A stretch of DNA of 64,000 nucleotides from Azadirachta indica (lineage: Eukaryota; Streptophyta; Magnoliopsida; Sapindales; Meliaceae): positions 10,624,913-10,688,912 of the forward strand of contig CM040450.1 in the NCBI GenBank assembly GCA_022749755.1, read 5' to 3'. The position numbers and the translations under genes were made by a program. This document shows, in pieces, positions 54,179 through 64,000 of this stretch. The notes below the pieces were generated by a model. That model saw only the letters and a list, made by a program, of their open reading frames with translations. It did no database searches and had not been told where the DNA came from. Within the stretch, counting starts at the first letter, position 1, and each line of letters opens with the position of its first letter.

Positions 54179-54540
54179 TAGGGACTTAGCTGATAGTTTG
54201 GGTGATAAAGGGGTTGATTATTTGGTTGAATCTGCTGGGGATTTCGCGACAGTGGACAAGGCTTCAGCTCACATGAAAGTTGGTAGTTATTAGTACTACT
54301 TTATGAGCTCACAATCTGTTTGTCTCCATAAATCTGTAGGTTTCAACTTGAGCTTTTCTTGGTTTTGCTACTCAGGGTGGTGCCCGAAAAGCGATAAAAT
54401 CAGCTCTATCAGCTGATGCACCCATGATCGGGGTAGAAGTGATCGAGTAGACATACACAAGCCTAGTATGAACATTGTTTTTAATGCAAGCTGTATACAT
54501 GCCACCAATTGTACACTTGCTCCCTCTTGCCAAATTTTGA
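54179..54540 (+). pseudogene. Plastidic-type GAPDH (GAPCp-like) fragment with retained intron
   Basis: The first exon piece (54179-54289) encodes a segment reading DKGVDYLVESAGDFATVDKA followed by SAHMK. An intron follows (about 54290-54376, ending CTACTCAG), then GGARKAIKSALSADAPMIGV. Past a stop at about 54448, a second frame continues with NEKTYKP-like, NIVSNASC-like and LAPLAK-like sequence to about 54540, the region around the catalytic Cys of GAPDH, with a small insertion. AHMK with GGA and SADAPM resembles the GAPCp type. Because the intron is present, the fragment came from genomic DNA and not from reverse-transcribed mRNA. Confidence 0.8.
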
Positions 54541-54685
54541 TTGCATAAATTTCAGGCCTTTTTAATTACTTGGGTTTTGTTGAATCTAATTGCCATCTTA
54601 ATAATTCTTTAGAAAGCACTCTTACTATTTCCGAATGTTTCAAGAAAAGTGTAATGTAAAATCCCGTAAAAGGGATTATATCTTT

Positions 54686-55715
54686 TTTAATATCACCTAA
54701 ATTAACTCCACCGACAAACCCATCTAAATTAAATCTAATCAAAGAATAATCTTTATCTTTTTTAAAACAATAGGAGGTTTTGACGCCTGTAAGATCTTTT
54801 GACTATCTATTATTTTTGTTTTTGTCATATATACTACAGTTGGTGATTTTAATTTTATTGATAAACACAAATAGGAAGAGAGTTTTGACAAGGATGGGCA
54901 AACCACTTCACTCTTACATGTATATAGAAAACAATCTTATTATATATAAATTTGGTTTGAATTTTGACCGGTCGTGAAAGTGATTGATTATGACGATGAT
55001 AATAAGAGAAAATTCAAACATGTGATATGACTTTTTTACCTTATTATTGGGAATTTATCTTATTTAAGACTTTAGCTGTACTATACAATTACGTAACAAT
55101 ATATTATACAATGACATGGCAGTGTTCGAGCTATGTAAGATTATTTAAATCTTAAATAACTCACTATTAATCATAAGCCTTAGAACATATGTATTATTTG
55201 AAATGGTTAAACTATAAATTTCAATTCATAACTAATATGAAATGTAATCACTATTTATTAAATGATGACTTTCAATTTATAACTAATATGAAATGTAATC
55301 GTTATTTGTTAAACGGGTAAATAATTATTTTTAATTAATTATTTTCACCTTATTTATAATTTGTTACCATCTTATCCATGATGTTATTAATTTTTGTGAG
55401 TTTGCTAATAAGAAGAGCCAAATTTTTGTATCATTATTTTTTACTATTATTTAAATTTAAGATAATTTAAGAGTGTCAATCGTATTCTAAACTACTTGAA
55501 ATACGTCAAAAATAATTTTCGGTTAACATATTATTTATTATTAAAGTTATTGAGCTTATGCTAAGTACTCTCTCTTCTAATATAATCTTTAATACATTAC
55601 TCTAATATGTACTCTTAAAGATTTACCAATAACGAGATTTTGTGCTCTTGATTGTAATGTTACATTGACCAAGTAATCAAATTCTTGAACCGAAAATTTT
55701 GAATACAACGAGTTT
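54686..55715 (+). repeat. ~1-kb direct repeat, right copy
   Basis: Same orientation and order as 52362-53351. It contains one extra ~60-bp internal duplication (ACTTTCAATTTATAACTAATATGAAATGTAATC blocks at about 55208-55310, in halves). Together the two copies bracket the two host-gene fragments. Confidence 0.8.
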
Positions 55716-58640
55716 GAATGCCAACAACTTTAAGGCAATAATACTTTTGAAAAATCCGCCCACCTCACTAAGTTTTATGTCGGTGTACTGAGAAAAATTA
55801 TAGTGTACTAAGTAATTTTGTTACTTAGCCCTAACTTCAGCCTTAATTGTTAGCCCAATGCTAGTTAAATCCTTTAGAATATTAAATTTGAATAAATATT
55901 AAAATTTGGATAAATATTAAATTCACCCTACTTTTTATATTATTTTAAATTAATCTAACTCACATTGTACGATAATATTTGCAATGTAACATAATTGTCG
56001 TATCTAAATTCTCATAAGATATTTAATACATATATTAATAAATTGTAATACTAAAAAGAATGAATCACTTAAACAATATAACATAAAAGTAATACTATGC
56101 ATCTTAACTAATTACCCCAAGCTTTATTTAAAGCAGCGAAGGCAAAATAATTCCATTTCACTATGCAGTTGATAAAATTCAAATCACCATGTCAAGATTG
56201 ACACAACTCGCAACATAAAATAAGAGCAAATGCTTATTGTATTATAAGTTCTACATCCCAATTATCTATTTATTATATAATTTTGAATCAATAGATTTTG
56301 TTTACATATTTAAATGTACTGTTACGTGAGTAAAATTTATAATCATTTCAAATTTATTTTTATTTATTTAAAGGGATATTAATGGATATTTCATGATTTT
56401 AAGTTAACAGATCGATATTTTTGATATTTGAATAAAAATAAATATTCCATCACGTTTGAATATTCCTAAACTTTTATAAAATAACAAAAATAATATATAT
56501 TTTATTTAATTATAACAATTTATTTTTTATTTTAATTTTTTTATAATATAATTTTTTTAATTATGGCATTTACTTCCTATTTTAATACTTTTTACAATAT
56601 ACTATAAATTTAATATATATTTTTTAAATTTATTATTTTAATAAAAAATTTAGAATAAAAATACTATTTTTAAAAAAAATCAAATAATGAGTTACATTAA
56701 ATCCATATGCTAATATATATATATAACTCTCTTATTTTATTTTCTTAATAATATTTGATATTTAATTATTAAAAATTTTAATTAAAATATTTTTTAATAT
56801 TTTATTTTTATATATAACATATTTATTTAAATAATTATATTTTCTTAAAAAATTATTAAAATATAAATAAAAAAATAAGAAAGAAGAAGAAAATTTGGTG
56901 TCACATATATATATATATGTACGTATATATATACACACACTACCTTAAAATAATTTATAATAAAAATATAAAATTTTTAATTACACTTAAAAAAAGTAAT
57001 AACCAATAATAAAAAAAAAATTTTGATTTTAATAATTTCATTTTTAATTAAAGTTAAAGTTTAATAATTATTAATAAATAAATAAAAAAAATTTTTTAAA
57101 ATTAAAATTTGAAATTTCGAAAGACAACTCTATTTTTTTTCCTAGAATTTGATGATTTTACTAAAATTAATTATTAATTACTTAAAATTACTTTTATTTC
57201 TTTTAACATAATATTAAACAACAATAATATTAAACGGTTGCAAAAAAAATATTACTCCAAAACAGAACTCGAACACACATCACACAAATGGCTTAACGTT
57301 TGGGTGGCTGGAATAATGAAAGTGATGAGTTGAATGAGTTTGTTGAAAAGCATAACAATGATGAGGTAACATAACACAAATAATAACAAGCCAGTTGACA
57401 TACGAGTGGACACAGCTGTAACCAAGTCTGCAATTAGCTTATTGCACTTACCAACCAGCTGTATTCCCATACCGAGTCAAACCAAACTAAACAACAAAAC
57501 AAAATAATTACTCCTCTCCTTAAAGTAAAAAAAAAAAAAAAAATTTTTTTTAAGGTAATTTCATTATGCTATATTAAGTTAAAATTTTAGTAATTAATAA
57601 TTTAAATCACTTATTTTATATTTAATATGGTAAAATTACAGTATAGTGATTGTTGTAATAAAAAGACGTTTAAATTTCACTCTTTTAAATTTAATGAGTC
57701 ACTAAATATTAATGTATATTTGATGTAACTTCTCTACTAGTTGAGAGTACATTTTTAATGTTAAAAACTAATTTTAATTTTTTTTCTGTAGTGTAATTTT
57801 TTTGGAAGAAGAGTTTTTTCAAATTAAAAACATGTCGTTTTGTTTTTTTATCAGAATAAGTATAAAATTTGAATTTTTGAAAAAATTTTTTTTTTAACTT
57901 TTTTTTTGAAATATTAAATTATTTAAAATGCTGTCAGGGTTTAGTTAATATAATTTTTTAAGTAAAGTATATTTTACTCAAAAATACCTATAAGTGAATT
58001 TTTTTAATAAAATTTTATTAAATTTTTTTATTAGTAGAAATAATTTAAAAAAATTATTTTAATAGATAAAATTTTAAAATTATATTATAAGAAAATAATA
58101 TAAAAATTTTAAATTAAGATAAAAATATTTTTAAATAATTTAACTTTATCAAAAAACTTAAAAAATTTTATAGTTAAAAAGTCAAATTTTAAATTTTTTC
58201 TATTAGATTTTTTTATTTTTAAAATTTATTTTTTAGTTTTAATTAAATGATACTTCAAAAAATTGAAAAAAATTCTTAACATTAAAAAAGTTTTTTCGTA
58301 TGCTGAGAAACTAAATTAAACATATATTTATTTTATTTTGAAAATTTTGTATTATTCTTTAAAATATTTATTTATTAAAATAATTACATAATTTTTATTA
58401 AAATTTTTTTATGATTAAATAATTAATAAATTTGGTTAAAAATTTTATTTATAAAAATTTTAATAAATTAAAAAATTAAAAAAATTCTCATTTTTCTTTC
58501 TAATATAGGGAACTAGGATGAAGGCATGTGTAGAGAGAGAGAGAGGAACGTAAAATTAATTTGTCTTGTGGTCCTCCGGTTTCCACGAGTCCCCAAAAGA
58601 CTTACAGAAGCCTTTGTTAAACTAAGAAAGCCAATAATAG
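55716..58640. other. AT-rich intergenic DNA, no gene seen
   Basis: Very AT-rich. The 72-codon frame at 57252-57470 (minus) lies in a GC-richer patch but has no recognisable domain. 57760-58490 contains long A/T-rich blocks related to the repeat at 49.4 and 51.0 kb. Confidence 0.45.
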
Positions 58641-58648
58641 TGAAGGCC

Positions 58649-58838
58649 CACGTGTTTATCAAAGAAGCGACTACGTGTACACTTCATGTTTCCCGAACTG
58701 AAACTTCCCCACTCCCCATACGTGCGACACTCTCACGTGCCAGTCTAATCTACGTGGCCTCAGCCGAGTACGTGGCGATCAGAGATACATGGGTATCAGT
58801 TAGTATAGATGTCTAGTAATGAGTTGGCAGGACACGTG
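58649..58838 (+). promoter_or_regulatory. Cluster of seven ACGTG cores in the bZIP promoter
   Basis: CACGTG at 58649-58654, 58734-58739 and 58833-58838; TACGTG at 58672-58677, 58719-58724, 58751-58756 and 58769-58774. All lie 155-345 bp upstream of the bZIP start codon. ACGTG is the core of G-box and ABRE elements, bound by bZIP factors in abscisic-acid and stress responses. Density this high suggests bZIP control of this promoter, possibly including feedback. Regulation is inferred, not shown. Confidence 0.65.
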
Positions 58839-58992
58839 GCAAGCAACCACAATCTATGTGCTAGCTAGCAAACCAGTAGTACTACTAAACCTTTCTCTGA
58901 AGCAGCGAAGAGAGCGATAAAAATCCAATTTATTTTTTGTTTTTTTATTTTTTTTTATTTTTATTTCTGCTTCTGTGTTTCTCTCGGGTGTT

Positions 58993-61900
58993 ATGGATTT
59001 GGAGGGCTGTTCGGTTTCCGGTTCGTCGTCGTCGTTGCCGACGTCTGTGGCGGAAATTGCGGAGGATCGGATGGTGGAGATGGAGCTTGAGGCGGCGGAG
59101 GCGTTGGCGGATTTGGCGCATTTAGCCAAGAGAGAGAATGGCGGCGCTAACGAAACGGCGTCTAACTGGGGAGGCAAAGGGAAACGAGTCAGGAAACGAG
59201 TCAAGACCGAGTCACCGGCTGGTCAGTCAGGGTCGGGCTTGAACCCGGTTGAACCGTTGCCTCTCTCTTTGGATCCTGTTGATGTTAGTTTTGAAATATT
59301 AGCCCTTCTAGTTGTTTATTTATTTATTTTAGTAATCAAATTTTTTTAAATTTCTAAATTTAGGTGTTATTTATTTATTTATTTTTTTGTTGAATTTTTG
59401 AATTGAGTGCTTGGTTCTTGTTTGCCCTAAAGTAGTAAGTCAAATTGGAACATTTAATTCTTAAAAGATTGTAACTTTTTATTTGTCCTTTAAATCATTT
59501 TTTTAGAGGAAAAAGGGTAAATATAGATCACGGTAATAATATATTATTTCAATGAGTTTATTTCAATGATAATATAAGTGATTTTAGGAACTTATGAAGA
59601 AACTGTATTTCCATTAGAGTAACGCTTAGTAGTAAAGTCAAATAAATGGGAAATACACTAAATAGTAAAGTTAAATGTTGTGTTTAATCTATAGAAACAA
59701 GCAATGAGCCCAATGAATGTATGCCTTGGCTTTTATTGATTTCCTTAGTTTTCTAAATGGGATTAATGGATATAAAAGTTGTGGGGTACCTTTTTGTGTT
59801 AGAATTAATCTACAATTTGAGAAATTTGCTGTCTACTTTGAATGGTTGCCAATGCGATTGTGTTCAACAACCTCAAAATAAGCCCTTACATTATAGGATG
59901 AACATGTAGAAGAAAAATCCCAAATTCATTGATTATTAATGATAATGCTGCACTTTAGGAGATCTTAGAAAGGAAGAGATGCTAGTGGGTAGGTTGTCCT
60001 TCCACTGTACTTGTATATGGAGCCAATTCGTGTTAGACATATGTAGTGCTTACGTCTTATAGCATTCTGTTCATGTGATATGCATGAGAGGGTGAGTTTG
60101 GCTGTATTATATCTAATACATCTTGGTTGATTCTGTGAATGATTTGGTTAGATGGACTACAGTTCAAGAATTTTCAATGAAGATTTTGTCGTATTCTTCT
60201 CTTTTTGTCAATAAAAGACTTACCTTAAATTACCCTTGTGTTGCTATTATTGGGGTAAAGCTTTTGGAAATGAAAATGTCTTAAACTCTTTCATTGTAAT
60301 GAAGGTCAAGATAAATCATGATAAGAAGGAAACAATTATTACATTAATACATAGAATCTTACTAGAATTGAAGCCAAAACAGCTTATGGAGGGGAAGTGT
60401 TACGACATTAAAACTCTATTGTGTTTGTTGATAAGAAGATGTTTAAAAGGACCTGCTAGTCTTTATCGTATATGACCTTTCTATTAATCAATTTATGTCT
60501 ATTATTTTATGTTAAGAGAGATTCCAGATTTGTTAACTTGTTATTCTGCTTTGGGAAATTCATTATGTTGTTCTTGTTTGTGTTCTTTTTTCTCTTTTTT
60601 TTTTGTCAAAAGGACTTGCTAGTCTTTACCCTATAGTCTAAATGATGAGGATGTAACATGACAGCTATATACTGTCTTGAGTGCTCCATTTAAGACAAAT
60701 TTTAATTTCCACCTTTGCTTTCCTACTTCTGCTAAATCATTTCTCTCTCCCTCTGTGTTTTCTGTTGAATGAAAGAGTAATAACCTTAAGCAGGTAAGAA
60801 TTAGCCAAAGTAGTGTGCCTAATTTGAAACCTTATAGCGGTCTGTCACCAAGTCGCACTATTTTGTGCAGGACTTGAGCAATATTTTTGTTTATAGCAGG
60901 AGCAAACAGTAACGGATCAGCAGCAGGATCAAACAATATGGAGCAATGTAATAATTAAACCAGTAAAAGCTGAGGAAGATGCTGAATCACTTAAATCAAG
61001 TTCTGTGTGTACCGCAAGATATATATCTATGGGTGGGGGCAGGTCGAGACAAAACTTGACTGAGGTACTAAAAGCTCCTAAACTCCTCAGAAACTGTGCT
61101 CTTTTCATAGTCTTTTTTTGTAGCTGAAGCTTGACCACTCAGGCTGAAAAGGAAGAGCGAAGAATACGGAGAATTTTAGCAAACAGAGAATCAGCTAGGC
61201 AGACGATACGCCGCAGACAAGTAAGCTGTTTGTTCTTATTTTGTCTGTTTGTAGGAGTACAACTTTCAAGTTCACATTGGCATGGCAATGTGGCCTGGGC
61301 TGTGAATTTCCTTTATCAATTAACATCTGTTTTGGTCTCTCATTCCTCATGGACTTTGTTTAGCATAATGGGATTATCTGACTGATATGTGGTGAACAAG
61401 CTCACTAATCCCCTTGTTCCTGGGTTAATCTATTTGAGCATATCTTATTTGCACCATTATTATTTACTGAAGAATGCAAAATCCATAAAGTCTTTCCAAT
61501 GAGACCCCTGGTAGGAAGGGGGCTGAAACTTGGGCTTCAGCTGCAAGTTGTTGAAACTATAATCAGCTTCCATTCTAAGCATATAAAGCCAATATGAACA
61601 GTCATGTTTCATTTTTTTGTTAATTGCTTCCTTGAATACATCCCTCGACTCATCACATTGGCAGCGGGTGACCACCTTCATCATTGTGTGAACTGATAAA
61701 AATGCTATCATTTTATTTCCATTGATATTCTCAAAAAATGTGTACTAACAGTGGCTACCGTAAGCTTCATGCAGAACTAATGGTAGAGTAATAGTAAGAG
61801 CTTTTAGATATTCTCTCAATATTTTCTTGGTAAGAAGAAAAATTTTCACATTGCAATGTATATTGTAAAATAGTTGTATCAACTGAGATCTGAGAATTAA

Positions 61901-63798
61901 TGTCAACAGATATAATACATGTACCTGGTCTGTATAATTGATTTAAGTTAATTACTAAATTATGTACTCTAGCATTTTATATCTGCTTAATGCAGATTTA
62001 TCGAACTTTAAAGCTTATTCATGCTTAGCAGTCCTTGTTAGTATCTACATTGTGTGGAGGCATTTTAAGGGCAGTAATTGCAGACCTCTTTGCAGATCAA
62101 TTGTGGCATATGCTCGTTTAGTTCAGAAGTTCTCATATATGTTTCCAAAGGAATAGTGTAGTTAGTTTAACCTCTTGTCATAAAAGGAAAAGTCTAGGGA
62201 AGGATGACCCCTTGTATTATCAACCTTGGAGGGGAAATTTCTTTAATTTGTGTTTTTGCATAAAGTGAGATATGGTGAGTTGTGTGAAGGCCTGAAAAAA
62301 AGAAAAGAGCATTGTGTCTTGGCATTGACAAAATAAACAGTTTATAAAATTTTGAAGAAAAGCTGAAGGCTGGATATGACGGCATAAAAATGTTACGATA
62401 TTTTCAGTGCACAGTATAACTTGTTTCAGTGGTTGCCTTCTTGGTCGATATGGAAACATTCATTTAATTTTGATTATTTGCATTTCTATGTTGATACATA
62501 TATCTGACACCAGAGATGCTTTAATATTACTGAAGTTGGCAGTTCTTGTCTGGCTCTGATTTTGTACATCCTTTCTGCTTTTGGTTCAGGCTCTGTGTGA
62601 GGAGTTAACTAGAAAAGCTGCTGATCTAACACATGAGAACAAAAGTTTGAAGAAGGTAGGCTGTTTTAGTTTTATGAAATTATTACCGTTTTTCAGTAGC
62701 GCTGGTTTTCATGGTTGTTCTTGAATTCACATTGAACTGCAACAATGACTTATTTCATATTTGTGACATTGATATCGAGAAGGAAAAGGAGTTAGCTTTT
62801 AAACAATATCAGTCTTTGGAGACAATAAATAAGCTTTTGAAGGTGCAGGTAAGAAGAGACACTTCAATTAATGAGATATTTTAGCATAAAAATTTGTTGT
62901 CACTTGTATGACATGCTCTCCCATTTTGCAGGTGGCTAAAGCAATGAAAGTCGAGGTTGGTGAAACTCAAGAAGAGATTAAGTCGGCTCATGGTGACATG
63001 TCTTCCGCTTCTGCAAACTGCCCATTGCTCTTTTATAACCATCATCCTTTTTCCCCGCTGGGCTGGCCTCCCATTATTCAGTCTTCACTTCCAGTCCAAT
63101 CACGACATGGGCAGCAAAATGCTGTCATGTTTCCACCAAATATTTCTTCATCAACTTCTGGTAAGCTTGCGTCCTCTCAGGAGCAAGAAAACCCCATGAA
63201 TATTAATGCAACAAGAACTCCTCTATACTTAGTACCATGCCCTTGGTTCTTCTCTCTTCATGATAGTGGAAATGGATTCCATGCTCAACCCTCTGACAAA
63301 CTAAAAAATACACAAGATGATATTTCTTTGCGTAATGGGTATGGAGCTAGTTCATCTTCGAAAACTATTGCTGATGTGGACAACCGACATATCCTGTTGC
63401 CCATAGAAGTTAAACATGAATCTTCTAGTTTTGCAGAAACCAGAACTACCAATGATCTGAATGATATCCCTGTTGAATCTTCTGATGGAGGTGGTGGTCA
63501 GCATACTGGACATCAACCAAGAGATGGGACTCTTTCACCCGCACCACTTTGTTCTATTGGAGGTACATTTATTGTTAAACATGAGAACGCTCTTCAATCA
63601 GACTACACTAAGAATAGAACCGAGGATGTTTCTAAGAAAGCCAGTCATATTATGAGTGCTTTGCCGGAGAAGAAACCAGTCATTTATCCCAGTAAGAAAT
63701 CAGTGGATGCAGCTGCTGCAGCTGAAGCAAGGAGGAGGAGGAAGGAACTTACTAAGCTGAAGAATCTCCATGGGCGTCAATGTCGGATGCATTGTTGA
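58993..63798 (+). CDS. bZIP-family protein with substituted basic-region residue
   Basis: Nuclear transcription-factor family. Exons: 58993-59283, 60900-61064, 61143-61220, 62590-62655, 62783-62848 and 62932-63798, joining to 510 residues. The N-terminus is acidic (MDLEGCSVSGSSSSLPTS) with a KGKRVRKRVK stretch near residue 70 that could be a nuclear signal. Basic region: RRILANRESARQTIRRRQ with Asn166. The family's N-x7-R/K position is Ile174. The zipper starts exactly 18 residues after Asn166 (Leu184) and has heptads L-L-L-A-L-L across exons 4 and 5. An alternative acceptor at 62780 would add one Lys and break the heptads, which is why 62783 is chosen. The long C-terminus is Ser/Pro/His-rich, ending in an AAAAAEARRRRKELTKLKNL segment. 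The stop is at 63796. Confidence 0.88.
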
Positions 63799-64000
63799 TA
63801 GCTTATCATCTAAGATTTGGTTTGTGCCAGGACCAAGAGGAGTTCTTAGAGCGTAAGCCAAGAGTAGATCACTGATTGAGATGCATACAAGGGATTTTAA
63901 TGGAAATCAAACCAAACTTCAGGTGGGGTAAACATCTGTAACACAATGTTTCAGGTTAGAGATCTTCCTACGTAGTCTAAATGGCACCGAATATTTAGGT
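63799..64000 (+). other. Probable 3' untranslated region of the bZIP gene
   Basis: Sequence following the TGA has no long frame and ordinary transcript-like composition. The polyadenylation site is not visible and may lie beyond the window edge. Confidence 0.5.

Noticed and set aside
52362..55715. Calling the 1-kb direct repeats the LTRs of a retrotransposon
   Set aside because: No primer-binding site after the left copy, no clear polypurine tract before the right copy, no convincing TG...CA ends and no gag or pol inside.
57252..57470. 72-codon minus-strand hydrophobic frame
   Set aside because: No recognisable motif or neighbouring exon; one hydrophobic run alone is not enough.
62780..62782. 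Alternative splice acceptor adding one Lys to the bZIP zipper
   Set aside because: It would shift the Leu heptads by one residue; the acceptor at 62783 keeps the seven-residue spacing.

Overview
The window is nuclear DNA of a eudicot plant. It has very AT-rich intergenic DNA, GT-AG introns, intron-split housekeeping genes of plant type, a telo-box ribosomal-protein promoter and many plant transposon relics. The species cannot be fixed from the sequence alone. I see no prokaryotic features, CRISPR array, or rRNA or tRNA genes.

Five intact protein-coding genes can be supported by joining exons: (1) monodehydroascorbate reductase, + strand, 16137-19885, 10 coding exons, 434 aa, ending in a peroxisomal-type SKI tripeptide; (2) 60S acidic ribosomal protein P2, - strand, 21191-22442, 3 coding exons, 116 aa; (3) an IQM-family calmodulin-binding protein, + strand, 41305-44703, 9 exons, 488 aa; (4) a histidine-containing phosphotransfer (HPt/AHP-like) protein, - strand, 45292-47287, 6 exons, 153 aa; (5) a bZIP protein, + strand, 58993-63798, 6 exons, 510 aa. 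MDAR and P2 converge tail to tail, as do IQM and HPt. The genes have no shared pathway that I can see. MDAR is antioxidant, P2 translational, IQM is calcium/calmodulin-linked, HPt is in two-component (cytokinin-type) signalling and bZIP is transcriptional.

The rest is repeat-rich. 0.5-15.8 kb holds AT-rich DNA with Micron-like MITEs next to (TA)n runs, two copies of a tRNA-derived SINE (one with a perfect 13-bp target duplication) and two long-inverted-repeat elements. 24.7-30.0 kb is a head-to-head pair of truncated Copia elements; the LTR of one is split by a hAT-type MITE with a perfect 8-bp target duplication. 30-41 kb is AT-rich with more MITE copies, a 35-bp tandem repeat and a 484-bp inverted-repeat element. 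47.7-48.5 kb is an inverted-repeat element carrying a ~400-nt polypurine tract. 52.4-55.7 kb is a pair of ~1-kb direct repeats enclosing broken fragments of two unrelated host genes, an SF3b PHF5A-like gene and a plastidic-type GAPDH with its intron. The bZIP promoter holds seven ACGTG cores in 190 bp.

No wholly new biological system is evident. The points most worth a second look are the gene-fragment cassette at 52-56 kb, the two signalling/regulatory proteins with altered signature residues (HPt Lys to Tyr; bZIP invariant Arg to Ile), and the transposon structure.
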